Shown: in pieces, positions 1 to 12,417 of the stretch | Position numbering within the stretch: position 1 is the stretch's first letter | Layout: each line of letters starts with the position of its first letter | Assembly: GCF_901000735.1 (NCBI RefSeq) | Contig: NC_081543.1 | Location: forward strand, 15,093,574 to 15,157,573 | Origin: Corylus avellana | Lineage: Eukaryota; Streptophyta; Magnoliopsida; Fagales; Betulaceae | Length of the DNA stretch: 64,000 nucleotides | Direction: 5' to 3' | Notes under the pieces: model-generated | Told to the model about the DNA's origin: nothing | The model's input: the letters and a program-made list of their open reading frames with translations, nothing else | The model's database searches: none | Position numbers and translations under genes: made by a program

Positions 1-45
1 TCTCAGTTCTCATAGTTATTACCACAACAATGCGTAATTTTTGTT

Positions 46-415
46 TGTTTGTTTGATAAGTAATGCAAATTCATTCAAAGCCAAGAGGAGTGCAACTTTA
101 ATTAGTACACAGTAAATATACAAAGATAACCCCCAAGTGTAGGAAAAGAAGAACAAAACTTCAGAACTCAGAAAAATTAGAAATATACAAACCACTCTGT
201 GCTACTCTCCATGTATAAAGGGATTGGAACATCATCTTTTTCAACTCTAACATCATAGTCTCACGATCTTCAAAGCTCCTTATGTTCAGCTCTCTCCAAA
301 TACCCCATATTAAATACAAAGGAGCCAACCTCCACTTTTTCAAAACAGGATGGTGTCCCAATTGTTCCCTCCAACTTGCCAACAACTCGCTCACCCTACG
401 AGGCATAACCCATGC
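46..415 (-). mobile_element. LINE 3'-end fragment (zf-RVT tail) in intron
   Basis: The minus strand encodes a decayed tail typical of plant L1-type LINE ORF2, with the motif LIWGIWRELNIRSFED (residues about 32-47 of an 81-residue open frame at 161-406). The LINE 3' end lies at the left, where TTATCAAACAAAC reads on the minus strand like the end of the related fragments at 2430 and 3540. It lies upstream of the first resolved methyltransferase exon, presumably in an intron. Only the extreme 3' portion of a LINE is present, as in 5'-truncated insertions. Confidence 0.6.
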
Positions 416-607
416 AACTCCGTGTGAGTGCCATCTTTTAACAATTTGTGTCTATGACTTGACCTATGGCTGTGACTCTCATGCCTGCTTGGATTCCGGA
501 GTTTTGTTCTTATGTGGTTTTATCGACAATTTTTGGGGCACGTCTAGTTATTATTACCACTGCTTGTAGCTTCTCACATTAATTCTTATATTTTGCTTAA
601 ATGACAG

Positions 608-3600
608 GTGGGGGAGCAATTAGTTCCTATATTACGAGATTATGACATGAGGCCTCAGGTAAATATTGTGCTGGAATGTTCTGTTCTCGATCATAAAGCA
701 AAATTTCCTTTGCCAGTTTATATGGTTGGATGGCCTAATCTACCTTTTCTGACCTTCATTCCTTGAGTGTAATCTTTATCTCTTTCCTTTTCTTTTTATT
801 TGATTCTCTCTTGTATAGTTCTTATGTACTTTGGTTGCAATCCTGATTTGTTCTTGGTAAATTTATTTATAAATTTTTTTTTCTATAAAGGAAATAAAAT
901 GGCCAACAAGTCTAATATTAGGAGACAAATCAGAAACTCAGCCTTCTACAATACATCCAGCCCCCTCTTAAGGCTTTTCTTTGGATATTAAATAGTTTGT
1001 AGGGAAAAAAGTCTTCCTTAAAGTTCTCTACAATTATGATGCTTTGAATGGGTAAGTTGTGCCATCTGACTGTTTACAGTATGGACATACGATGCCTTTC
1101 CTTTGTTTTTCCATTTTTGTTCTTCAGGTCAAGGAGAGTCTGTGAAAGGATAATTGTATGGGAAAGTGATGCCAACAAAGTTCTAAAGGCAATTTTGAGC
1201 ATAAACTGTATGGTCATGAATGTAATATTCTGAGTGGTTGAACGGTAGTAGGCTGCATCATAATGACCTCCAGATATGGCTTAAACTCGGATCAATCAAT
1301 TTTTAATCCCAACAGTTTGGAGTTGGGTACATACTATAAATGGATAGTGTATGCATGTTTTTTTATTTTATCCTTTGATTGCATACTTTATTAGATACTT
1401 CATTTTGCAATTAAAATATTGAAGAAAATGAGTTAGCAGCATTGATTTTTAGAATGATATGTGCTGGGTTTGTTTTATTCAATTATGGTTTTCTGCTCTG
1501 ATTGGAACAGACCATCAATCCTGGAAAATTGTTTTTTCAATTCTTGTTCTATACTTATAATCATATTATAATATAAAAATTGTGGGCTGACCTGCCACTG
1601 TCTTTGCTAGAAGTTCACTAATTGCATGATATGTGGTAGTCCACATATATTGTAGTACTCCGCATTGCTGTGTAACTTTGGTCATCAAATGCAGGCGCTC
1701 TCTTCTTATGTATTTATAGCAGCTAATGTCATCCTCCACGCATCTGAAGCCAGGCATTTGAATGAGTTACTTCCTCCTATAGTTCCATTTTTAACGTCAC
1801 ATCATCACAGCTTACGTGGTTTCACCCAGGTCAGTGCTGATAAACCCTGTAGTTTTACATGCTTTCTAATTTATTTTTTTTCTCATTTATATGAGTCATG
1901 TTCTTTATTCTTTTTTGGTAGTTGCTAGTGTACCAAGTTATTTGCAAACTGTTTCCTACATCGGATTCTGGAGCGTCTCAGATAATACCTTTAGAGAAAA
2001 GATGTTTTGAGGATTTGAAAGCATACCTGGCAAAAAACTCTGATTGTGTGCGGTATAATTTTTACTAACAGTTCTTACATATCATGTTTCTGAGATCATT
2101 ATAATTTGTTAATGCTGTGAACTGTATGTGAGTGTTTATTTGTAAAGGATCTCATGACATAATGAAAATATTCCATGCTTGTCAATTGAAATTAGCATTG
2201 TTGTATGATAGCATTTCATTTGATCTAGTAACGCCTGTCTAATTTTAATGTTTTTCGTCTGTGTCTGTAATTTAAAATACAGATAAGGTTGTTGCCTTTT
2301 GTGGTGAATGCTTTTCAGAAGCTTCTTGCTAGTGATTTTTTTTCTTTTTAATTCTTAGGTATGGTAAGGATTCTAGATATATGGTTGGGAAAATTTTGCG
2401 TTTCAAGTGTTGTTGTTGACCATCATGAATTGGAAATTACCACTAATGATATTATTGTTGTGCCTGTTTGGCATTTATGGAAAAGAGCCTGTTTTGCTTA
2501 GCCCCCCTGCTGGTTTATCTTTCCTTGGAAGAGCATACGGAAAAATAAGGGGCCTACAAGAGTGGCTTTGTTTGTATGGACAGAAGCATTAGGAAGGATA
2601 CTGACCTTGGATAATCTAAGAAAGAGGCACTTAATAGTGATGGGTCTTGCATGTACAGGAACGGTGGGGAATCCATCCATAGATCATCTTTTGCTCCATT
2701 GCGGAGTTGCTAGAGAATTGTGGGTATCACTTTTCTGTCTTTTCGGGGTAAAGTGGGTAATGCCCAATCGGGGTGGTGGAGTTCTTGGCTAGTTGGAATG
2801 GCCAGTTTGGTAGTCATAGTAACTTATAGGCTTGGGGGATGGGTCCCTATTCCGTGATGTGGTGCATTTGGAGAGAACGCAATTTCTGAAATTTTGAAGA
2901 TTGTGAGAGAACGGTGGTAGTATTAAAAGATATATTGTTCAAAACTCTCTATGGGTAGATAGTTGCTATCAATAGTTCTCACTTTGCTAACTTTGTAGAG
3001 TTTTTGAATATGTGTTCCTTTCCCTCTCCCTAAGTGAGTGTTTTTCATGTGTACTCCCTGTGTGCAATAAGATTGATTTACTTATCAAAAAGGAGATAGA
3101 GGTTTGCCGTAATTTTCCAAACAATAGTATTGTTAAATATGCAATAACCCAATGGAGATGCTCTTTGAACTATCGTATTCCCATTCTGATGTAGTTGGGA
3201 AGTCAAATGCAGGAACTAGGACCCATTTTTGTTTATTTTTCTTGAAAATGCATGAAATAGTTCTGTTTCAACATCAGAAACAGGGGACCCTAGTAGAAAG
3301 ACCAAATTTAATGTTTCAACATGTTTTGGGTTATTTTGGACAAATAGAACGAGGGTTGCAGTGTGGATAATACAGTTTGGTGAGGGTCAGTGAGAATGAT
3401 GTCGAAGATTTTATGAATGAAGTACAATCATTATGTATCCGCCAGAACTGCAGATCCGCTTCTATGTAGTATAAATTATGTATATGTACACACACACACA
3501 CACACACACATATATGTATATTATTCAAAGTGTGGAGCATTTGGAATGTTTTCCTCAATCGATTTGGGTTGTCTTGGGTTATGCCTAGACAAGTATTTGA

Positions 3601-6600
3601 TTTGTATGCTTGTTAGTGGACTGCCGGCAACACTCGGAGTGATGCGGTGTGGAAAATTGTGGTTTCGTGCCTTTTGTAGTGTCTATGGAAGGAAATAAAT
3701 TATAGAAATTTTGAGGGATGCGAGAGGATTTTGAGAAAATTAGGTCTTTATTTTTCAACTATGCGTATCTTTGGACAGCTACTTATGTTTTTCCTTTGGT
3801 GATTAGTTACCATAATTTTTTTTTTTGTCCCTACTAGTTAAGTGGCTTCTTTTGTATACTTCATGTGCACATGGGACCGCCTTACGCTTTTGATGATATC
3901 TCAATTATTTATAAAAAATTTCTCTTCCTGTAATCTTGTAGATCTTGTTAGCTTTTTAGATTTTCATCCCCAATAGGGTGGTCGCTTCTCTTGTATACTT
4001 TTCATGTATGTGAGCTTTTCTTCTTCTAATGAATTATTATTCTTAAAAAAAAAAATTATTCAAAGTTTTATATAATATAATGTCAGTTCATAAGACATGG
4101 TATGGCCTATATTGATTGTAATTTTTGAAACACAATGGTAGCACCTATGTTTTAAAGAACTCTGAGCAAGGCCATCTTTACTGGCAGGAATATTAAATAA
4201 ATGGGCAAAACCAAGTGTCTCACCCATTTCTTATTGCTTCTCATATTATGATACTTTCACATTTATTAATGGAAGATATCAAGTCATTAATTTGTACTAT
4301 CATTGAATAGTTCTGGAAAATTTTTAGATTTTAGACGCCTGTAGGGTGGTTGTCTCTCTTGTATATTGTAGTTTGAACATGTTTTTCACCAGTAACAGGC
4401 TGTAAAGCAGAACATGAGCTTAATTAATAGGTCTAGGCTTTTCTTTTTTTTTTTCCCTTTTTTTTTTTTAAAATAAAAAAAGCATATCTGATAGGTTCTC
4501 TTGATTTCATGCCTATTTCAGCTTACGAGCATCAATGGAAGGATATCTTGATGCCTATAATCCCAAAAGTTCTGTCACTCCAGCTGGAATTTTCATCAAT
4601 CGTGTTGAGGTCTGGGACTTCTTTGTTGAACTCAATCTAGTTTACAAGTTTAGCCTTTTTGGAATAGAGATAATAGATAGGAAGCACAGAGAATTTTTAA
4701 CCATTTACAATAATAATACTATCAGAGTATCATAGACGTTCTAGGAAACAGCATAAAATGAAGCAAAAGAAATAAAAAAAAGGTAGCAAATAGCCTCCAT
4801 GTATGTACTAATATGAGAACTTGGGCAAGAGTTGCATGCGTTAAATACTCAAAAACTTTAAAGACTAATGGAAAGCGAAGTACTGCATATATTTGGGCAC
4901 TTTGCTTGAATTATGGTGCAAGCAATAATGGGAATACTGCTTTCCTAACTGTAATTGGTAATAATTTTTCTGGTTGTTAAAACCATATCAGGTTAAATAT
5001 TCAAGTTACCCCTAAGTAATATATATGTACCAAAATATGGTTAGAAAACCCAACAATAAGGCCTCTATCCTAGATTTTTAACTTCTGGCATATTTTTGTG
5101 TCATGAATACTTTCTTGTTTTCCTTATTTAAATATCTGACATAGTTTAAATTTGAAGGACATTTTACCATAAAAAAGCAATGCAAAAATATTCTTTGTTG
5201 TCACTTGGTCTTTTTTTTTTGTGAAATACTGCTGAGAATGACATTTTTCTCCTGATAGTACAAATGGTCTATGGACATGTTTTGTTTTCATATGAACTAC
5301 AAAATTTTGTTCAAGGGTTGTCTATAATCAGTTGATATTGTAAATATATTATTCTTTCTAAAAATAGATTTGATATCGTTTGGAAATAAGAAGTTGTTTT
5401 ACCTCATACATGTAAGAACATGGCATCATTTGTGCAATCACTTCCATGTTCATATTAATCATTCAGAGTCTGTTTGACCAATGAGCTTTAGTTCAATCTG
5501 TAGGGACCAGCACTAAGTGATGATCCTTTTTGATACTTTATGTATCTTATTTATTTATTTATTTGGTTTGTTGAAGGAACTTGAGTTTGAATGCGTACCC
5601 ATATCCCTTATGGAGCGAGTGCTCACCTTTCTAAATGTAAGAACTTGATCACTTTTTAGTGCATTCTTTTTCAGGGCTTGTATCTCATTTTCAGTGTTGC
5701 AGGACGCCAGGGAAGACCTTAGATGTTCAATGGCAAGGGATGTGGTGACTATAAAGAATGAGAGCATGAGAATTGATGGAGATCCTGACTGCATGGAGCC
5801 GTCATGTAATGCCAAAGAAGAAAAATTGCTTAGCCAGCTGCCCAAAGATGCTTGCTTGGATTTTCAAAAGAAGGTTACTCTCTCTAAACATGAGAAGAAA
5901 GACAACGATGCTAGTTCCTTCTTCGGCAACAAAGAATCTTACAAACAACTTGTTGGTATGTATAAATTAATGAAGTTAATTAGAGATGAAAAGGAAGCAG
6001 CTAATTGTACCATCATGAGTATTGATTCAAGCAAAAGCACATGTTATCTATTTCCTGTGTGATAGACATCATAGTGGTCCTGGGTTTGAACATTGACTTT
6101 GTAATTTATCCTGTTAGAGTTAAATATTTCACATGTTGAGTCCCACTTATTCAGGGAAAATTTGAACCCACAGGTAGAATATTAATTAAATATTAAACTT
6201 ATTATTTCCTATTAGTTTAAGCTTTTAAGATTATGGGTGATTTAATATGGTATCAGAGTAGAGGTCTTGAGTTTGAACCCTTATTCCATACTTTATTCCT
6301 CATTTCAATTAAAGTATTCTATGTGTTGTTTGGTCACTCATATGAGGGGAAGTGTTGAATTATTAATGAAATGATTATCCTTTTCTATCCGCTTAACTTT
6401 TTCGGATAACTGATGATTTAACAACTATGAAGCTTATATTCTGCTCCACCTCATCTCTGTGGGAAACAAAATCTAAAACAGCTACAATCATACCTTTTAC
6501 CCTGATGACACTAAAATATGAGCATTGGGTTTTGGTCCCACTTCTCTTTGTACCTAATCATTATGCGGTTGAAAGGTGTGATACTGATTGCTTCACATTG

Positions 6601-9173
6601 AAAACTTAGTGTTGTCACTACTGAATGGCAAATGAATATTGTTTTCTGACTCTTCTAATAAATTTATACTTGCACTATGTGAAGCAGAAATGGAGAAGGA
6701 TGATCAGCTTCTAGATCAGTTCTTTCAGTCTAGAAGTCTAGCTATGGAAAGAATAAGAGCTAGTCAGCAACCTCTTATCCTAGTAGCATCACTGCTTGAT
6801 CGTATACCTAACCTTGCTGGATTAGCACGGACATGTGAGGTATGTTGTAGGCAGTTATAATAATTGTTTTTGTTGGGTTTTTCTTTTTCTTTTTTGCTTT
6901 TCATGGTTTTGGCGATATTATTAGCTTGTTTTTCCTGGTCATTGTTACTGGCAGGTTTTTAAGGCATCAGGATTGGCCATTGCGGATGCAAACATATTAC
7001 GTGATAAACAGTTCCAACTCATCAGGTCTTGATAATAGCCAACTGCCCTCTGTTTTAAGCTCTTTACATTCTTTTCCTTCTCTGAATCTTAGTTACTGTT
7101 GGATCTGGAATATAATCATTGGACCCCTATATACTTGCTTGATATCATGTTTATATAGAAGAGCATTTTAATGGCTACATCATGTTTTACGTACCTAGAA
7201 AAAAGGCTCCATTATGTTTCTTCCCATATAAACTTATTTGAAAATTAGAGGTTTAATTACCTTTGGCATTTGAATTTGCCTCAACAAGTTGATCATAATG
7301 GAAGTTATGCTTTATGACAAAAGAATATGAAACTTAAATAAGTAATATGAAAATGCATGGTAGCAGTTTATCTGGTCATTTCTGTTGAATATTTATGTTA
7401 AGAATCAGAAATTGATTGCACCTCTCTGTAGTTTGAGGTACAAACTAATTGTCTATTTTTAAAGAGTGTTCAAAGACCATTCGAAAATCCACACATTTTG
7501 GTTTTTTCTTCCCTGTCACATCAATTTTTCTATATATTATTTACCGGGGGAAACTCCACTTAACCTCCATGAACTTTTATCGCTTTTGTAATACCTCTTA
7601 AAGTTTAAAAACTCTTAATTTAGCATATTCAACGTTAAAAAATTGAAAATTTTTTAACTTTAGGAGGTGATTGCAAAAACGATGAAAGTTCATAGTAATT
7701 AAGTGGAGCTTTTCCAGTTTAAAGTTCTAGGTAATATTTGGGCTGTCTTTCGGTCAGTAATTCAAAACCATTGTTTTGTTTTCCAGTGTGACAGCAGAGA
7801 AGTGGGTTCCTATCATAGAAGTTCCCGTGAATAGTGTGAAGGTATTCCTAGAGAAAAAGAAACGAGAAGGGTTCTCTATATTGGGATTAGAGCAAACTGC
7901 AAATAGTATACCTCTTGACCAGTATGTCTTTCCCACAAAGACGGTAAGTTCTACAAACTCAGGCCTTCCAGTTTTAATATTGAAAAAAAATGTAAAATCA
8001 GTGGAAATTAATGCAATGCATTATTTATATCTGTAGTTGTTTTCCATTCTTACTGTAATGCGTAGTTAAGAAAGGTTCACCAGAGCTACACATAAAAGAG
8101 AAGAAAAAAAACAGAAAAGATTTTTTTTTTTTTTTAAAAAAAGATCACATAGGCTTGCTGGTCAGTGAGGAAAAGAGAGGGAATTTTGCAATTTCTCAAC
8201 TAGCTAACTTCTGCCTAAGAATTTTTTTTAGCTGACTTCTTGTTTTTCCCCATTTCTTCCACCTGCGCGGGGTACTGGTCTTAGGGGTAGGCAAAAACCC
8301 GCCATTCTGATTTCTGATCCGGCACCTACTTGTTTCTGACCCATGCGGGTCGGCTTCTGACAAAAGAGGGTCAGATGTCATATATCAATATGGATTTCCA
8401 ACCAAAGTTGGGAACCCAAGTTGGTTTTCGATAAATTCCGGCCCGGCCTTACTAGTTTTATATTAAAAAAATCCATTTACAGGCATCTCCGTTTTACCAT
8501 GGGTCTTCATCTTTGCTCGAATCCATCTCCCAAAATTTTCATCTTTGACAAGCTTGAGGAAGAGGAAGATGCTTCGTCTTTGTCAAACGAGGACGTAAAT
8601 GGAGCGTCATTATCAAAAGAAGGCAAAGAGATCTTTGTTAGATCTCTTCATCTTTGTCCAACGAAGACAAATATATGAGATCTTTTCATCTTTAACCCAT
8701 CGACTATTCCGACTGATTCTAACTCTTAATTTTTGAAGGCGGAAGTGGCTTGGAAAAACTTCCGACTTTTTCGACTTCGATAGAGGCGGAAGCCAGAAGA
8801 GGCCTTTCTGAATCCGTAGGAGTCGGTGCACAGTCCTAGCTGGCCTCACATTTTTCTGTTTCAATTGTGTATTGGTGGAAGTGATTCCAATCCATTTACT
8901 GGAAACTTTAAAATTTTATCCAATTCTATCTGTAATCTTTTTCATGTTCATCTTTTTGGTAAATCATCTGTATATCAAATTGATCTGCCTAATTCATCAT
9001 TTTGCCAGGTCCTAGTCCTCGGACGTGAAAAGGAGGGTATACCTGTGGATATAATACATATCTTGGACGCTTGCATTGAGATCCCACAATTGGGGGTTGT
9101 TAGATCTCTCAATGTTCATGTCAGTGGTGCCATTGCTGTCTGGGAGTATACTCGGCAGCAACGATCCCAATAG
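608..9173 (+). CDS. TRM3: tRNA (guanosine-2'-O-)-methyltransferase, TARBP1/Trm3-like SpoU (3' part)
   Basis: C-terminal half of a SpoU/TrmH-family RNA 2'-O-ribose methyltransferase; the yeast Trm3 and human TARBP1 relatives methylate G18 of tRNAs with S-adenosylmethionine. Exons I can join with GT-AG borders and consistent phases: 608-658, 1695-1829, 1922-2052, 4522-4609, 5577-5636, 5703-5955, 6688-6839, 6955-7025, 7787-7943, 9009-9173 (stop TAG 9171-9173). Family signatures: [17 protein letters not shown] across the 6688 exon, then in the last exon [10 protein letters not shown] (SpoU motif 2) and [18 protein letters not shown] (motif 3, knotted SAM site). No internal stops occur. Earlier exons lie off the left edge, and one short exon between 659 and 1694 may be missing from this model, although the flanking phases already agree (0/0). 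The introns carry LINE, SINE and low-complexity insertions. Confidence 0.9.
2430..3095 (+). mobile_element. LINE 3'-end fragment (zf-RVT) in intron
   Basis: Frameshifted remains of a LINE ORF2 C-terminus: [22 protein letters not shown] around 2557-2620, then a His/Cys stretch [16 protein letters not shown] near 2677-2722, then a CIWRERN-like motif near 2867-2885. The 3' end reads TTTACTTATCAAAAA near 3076-3090, the same tail as a tiny insertion at 18871. Inserted sense-wise in the methyltransferase intron 2053-4521. Confidence 0.7.
3487..3512. repeat. (CA)n microsatellite
   Basis: About 13 CA dinucleotides in the intron of the methyltransferase gene, between two LINE fragments, followed by a short TATATGTATA stretch. 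Confidence 0.95.
3520..4056 (+). mobile_element. Second LINE 3'-end fragment with poly(A)
   Basis: A second, independent LINE tail in the same intron. It includes a decayed [14 protein letters not shown] motif near 3680-3716 (homologous to WCIWRERN of other LINE tails) and ends in an A-run at about 4046-4056. The coding frame is broken by several shifts. Confidence 0.6.
6062..6430 (+). mobile_element. tRNA-derived SINE-like fragments (two)
   Basis: Two tandem-like pieces in the intron 5956-6687 each hold a pol III B-box-like core (GGTTTGAAC near 6081 and GAGTTTGAACCC near 6270) followed by a shared tail containing TTAAATATTTCACATGTTG. The same tail occurs at about 47520. This looks like a plant SINE present in at least three damaged copies in the window. 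Confidence 0.45.
7944..9008. other. Last methyltransferase intron with unclassified insert
   Basis: The last intron holds a GC-richer block (about 8200-8830) unlike the AT-rich flanks, with repeated AAAGATGAAGA-type words. Open frames here match no family I recognise. I see no coding evidence; an unclassified transposon remnant is the likeliest reading. Confidence 0.35.
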
Positions 9174-10290
9174 ATCTTTTATACACATTAATTTGTCTTT
9201 CAACAATACTCAGGAATCTTGATCCAATACCTCAGTTACAAATGATTTACAGGCCACAAACTTCGTTGTATTTGTATTACATTCATTTGTAAATATCCTA
9301 TAATCAAACTATCTCATTCTTGGTCTATTTTTTTTTTTGACAAATAAGATGTGGGTTAAACAGCGATAGAATGATGGGAATTCTTTTCGACTCAACTCAA
9401 AATTGTGAATATCGAGAAAAAAAAAAAAAGATTTGAGATTATATTTAGATGGTTTAAAGAATATAAAATAAAATTAGAAAAAATATAATTAGAAAACAGG
9501 AAAAAAAATTGTATTAAAAAAAATTGGGGTGGTATTGAACCCGGAGCAGTTGGCTGGGGGGCTCGGCCACCCTAGAAAATATATATATATATATAAAAGT
9601 TTAGTTGAAAAATTTTGAGTCGAGAAAAGTGGATGTCAAATCCAAAAAAAAAAAAAACAGAAAAAAAAAAGGTTGGGAAAAATAGGCTTCCCAAACAAGC
9701 CCATTTCGATCTCTTGCTTGCAATTTGTCAAATTAAATTCCTGTTTCACACATCCAATAATATAAATGCCTAAACCAATTCAAGGTGTTTTTTTTTTTTT
9801 TTTTTTTTCTCAAATAAGAGAAGTGGGTTGCAGGAAATCAAACAACAAGATAGGGTGGGCATCCTAACAACAAAGCCCAAGTGGAACGTGCAGTACAAAA
9901 ACAAATACAAAACCAGACAGTAGACAATAGTTTCGTTCATGATCCCAAAAGAACCATAAATAAGAAATAAGCTTTTTAAGGACCGCACAAGGCGGTGAGA
10001 AATGGCAAAAGAACTCGGTGAAGAGTTCCATATAGTAAAGGTAACAGCCACCGTTGAGTGATTGTTATAAGAAAGGTATTGCAGATAATAGAGCCATATA
10101 TTGAAGGACCACTAGCAACAAGAATCTCCTCCACAAGATCGAACCAATTCATGACAGGGAAGATAATAACCCACGTAAAACAAGAAAATACAGAAAATAA
10201 AAATGGGAATTTTGTGTCACCGGCAGAGGGAGGCCGTTGGAGGTGTTCAGTGGGCGCGTGAGATCCACCGAACACCTCCGAATTCAAGTT
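9174..10290. other. Intergenic stretch with retroelement debris
   Basis: No gene recognised. The region contains a long A/T homopolymer-rich part (9340-9810), two minus-oriented LINE-like tails (T-runs at 9331-9340 and 9787-9808 followed by CAAATAAGA), and a 10-bp hairpin at 10239-10279. Open frames at 9976-10389 (-) do not resemble a known protein. Confidence 0.4.
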
Positions 10291-10299
10291 GTTTAATTT

Positions 10300-10410
10300 G
10301 TGTGGCATTTGTTGCAGGATGATGTGCCACTTACTTATCATCCAATCTGGTTTCATGCTCGTAGCAGGCACGTGGAAATTGATTTTCATTTCACAGGCGA
10401 TATGGTAGCC
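10300..10410 (+). pseudogene. Copia RNase H fragment
   Basis: A short translated match to the Copia RNase H region: PIWFHARSRHVEIDFHF (intact elements usually read NPVFHARTKHIEVDYHF), encoded at about 10335-10385. It has no flanking coding sequence in frame, so it is an isolated retrotransposon relic. Confidence 0.6.
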
Positions 10411-10439
10411 AACATTAATTCACTTGACATAAATTTAAC

Positions 10440-11080
10440 ATCTCTCTCTCTCTCAACATATATATTATACAGTCACTATAAAAAGATCAATTACAATATA
10501 AGAAAGAAAATATTTATTTTATTTGTTTATCAAGGGTCATATACACCCGTAGATATATATAATGTAACTTCTTATCTGAGATAATCTTTTTTTCCCATTT
10601 TTCTATTCCTGTAATTGTTGAAGTTTGCCAAATATATTGAAGCTTCTTCACCTAATCTTATGAAATGCTGAAAAACAGTTTGAAATGAACCCGCGCTTCC
10701 TTTTTTGCATCTGAACGAATTTTAGTGGGAATTAAAATATGAAAGATCAAGAGCATAACATGCTTTGATTTAAATATCACATGAATTTTCAGTAATTAAT
10801 TACCTCTAAACTTTTCGTGGCGGCTTTAATCGTATTGCTTATCGATTCACTATGTTTCTTCTTCTTTCTCTCTTTCTTAGCTTGGGAACTTATCAAAGAT
10901 CTGAAGAAATTTGGAATAAGATTTTCCGACTGCCAAGGCAAGCTGGACGTTTTGATTTTCTTTGGACAGCAACAATCTAACAAATTAATCAAGTGACCAA
11001 CATCAATACCATCATAACTAACAGTCTAACACAGGTTGATCTTTTTTCCATTTCTGTATGAAATATAATTACTTGGCTTG
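10440..11080. other. AT-rich intergenic stretch
   Basis: AT-rich sequence with (CT)n at 10442-10455. No gene or named element recognised. It lies just downstream (3') of the minus-strand small gene at 11088-11456. Confidence 0.4.
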
Positions 11081-11087
11081 TAGGTTT

Positions 11088-11456
11088 CTAGCGGCCCAAA
11101 GAACTTGACTTTAATGGTGAGGGTGAGAGTGGTCGAGATGTTGATCGAGCAGACTGCTGAAGATGCTGAGAGTACTGAAGAAGCTGGGCTCTCCTATCAT
11201 ACCCTTTACCAGAAGGACCTCGGTTATGGAGGATTACCTCTCGTTTGATGGTTTGACGAAGATGGTGATGTTGGTGATGGTGGTGATGGTGATTTTGTGA
11301 CACCCTCTTCTTCCTTGGACGCTCTACATACACCGTCACCAACAGTACCGCCTTCTCTTTGCAACATGTCGCCTGAAATACCATATCAACATACAAGATA
11401 TAGATGTTAAGAGTGAGATACAGAGAGAAAGAGAAAAGATAGTTGATGCTTACCAT
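11088..11456 (-). CDS. Small histidine-rich protein, unknown function (95 aa, two exons)
   Basis: I do not recognise the product. The best model has exon 1 coding only the ATG (11454-11456), an 81-bp GT-AG intron (11373-11453; donor GTAAGC, acceptor TTTCAG), and exon 2 at 11088-11372 with stop TAG. This gives a 95-residue basic protein: start MATCCKEKAVLLVTVYVE, a basic RPRKKR patch, a histidine tract (HHHHHHQHHH), then KGYDRRAQLLQYSQHLQQ and a Ser/Pro-rich tail. An alternative unspliced read gives 122 residues with a hydrophobic AT-rich N-terminus that looks like translated intron. A TATATATA run lies 45-60 bp upstream of the ATG. Clean splice signals and ordinary codon use over exon 2 favour a real gene; the YDRRAQLL region looks like a conserved block, but homology is not tested. 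Confidence 0.55.
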   Translation of the reverse strand: MVSINYLFSFSLYLTLNIYILYVDMVFQATCCKEKAVLLVTVYVERPRKKRVSQNHHHHHHQHHHLRQTIKREVILHNRGPSGKGYDRRAQLLQYSQHLQQSARSTSRPLSPSPLKSSSLGR

Positions 11457-11500
11457 TTCTGTTGAGAGAGTGAGAAGGGGCCTAATAGATACAGGAAGCC

Positions 11501-11515
11501 ATATATATATATATA
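11501..11515 (-). promoter_or_regulatory. Candidate TATA box of small His-rich gene
   Basis: An uninterrupted TA run 45-60 bp 5' of the ATG at 11456 on the minus strand. The position would leave a leader of roughly 20-30 nt. It could equally be a plain microsatellite. Confidence 0.35.
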
Positions 11516-12417
11516 GATGCAGGGTATCATGCAGGCCTAGTAATATTAGATGCGGATGGAAACGTCAGGCCAAAAAGAGACGGTCAACATGATACCATTG
11601 GTTGGATCGGAACAAAACTCGTGTCTACATGTAAAGAAAGTTCGAAATATATAATCGGTGTGTTAAATCATTACATATTTCAAAAATTTCTTTTAATAAA
11701 TGATTCATAACACGTAAAATATTTAAGACATCTAATACATACATGTAATATTTAATTGAAATGCAAGATGAATAACGGAAACAATGTTCGAACTTAAGAC
11801 TTTTACGATATAAACAAAACAAACGTGCGGGGACAAAATGGGTAGATCCTCTTCTTTCTCTGTCATGCATGTTGATTCTAGTTACAAGATTCAGTAGTTG
11901 CACAGTTTCACTACTTCCAAATTCATCCGCCGGCTGCAATTCAATAAACCAATTATATCTCAAATTCTACTGTAGACCAACCGGCCGGCGTGATTATATT
12001 TGTTGGTATTAATTAAGTTAAACATGTCGGAACCTTGGATTGTATTCCAAAAGAAGACTAATACAAAGACTTTGAAAGAGTTCCCACGTCGTATAGATAG
12101 ATAGCAACTATCTTTGAATGCGAGTGGATAATGTGGCTGTCTCTAGTTTCATTTATAGAATGTGATCGTTTGAGTACATCTACAACGTATGACTATATGT
12201 TTGAAATACAGATTCTGTCTTATCAAGATTTGGCTTTATATATCTTCGTCTGTTGTTGAATAAGTTCTTTGAGATGCAGTAGGAGTCTTGCTTGATTTGA
12301 CTTTATCTTCATCTGTTGTTTGAGTTTTTTGAGGGGCAGGAGTACGTAGGAGTCTTGCTGTCAAAGTTCCTTAACACGCCCCTTCGAACCGATTAGGATT
12401 TTCTTATAATTCTTTTT
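11516..12417. other. Intergenic, nothing recognised
   Basis: No coding evidence on either strand. A pair of similar phrases about 60 bp apart (TCATCTGTTGTT and TCGTCTGTTGTT, each followed by AGGAGTCTTGCT) near 12245-12360 suggests a short local duplication. Confidence 0.35.

Noticed and set aside
900..990. Possible extra methyltransferase exon between 659 and 1694
   Set aside because: I could not find an acceptor and GT donor pair that keeps phase 0 on both sides; the known flanking exons already join in phase. Left unresolved.
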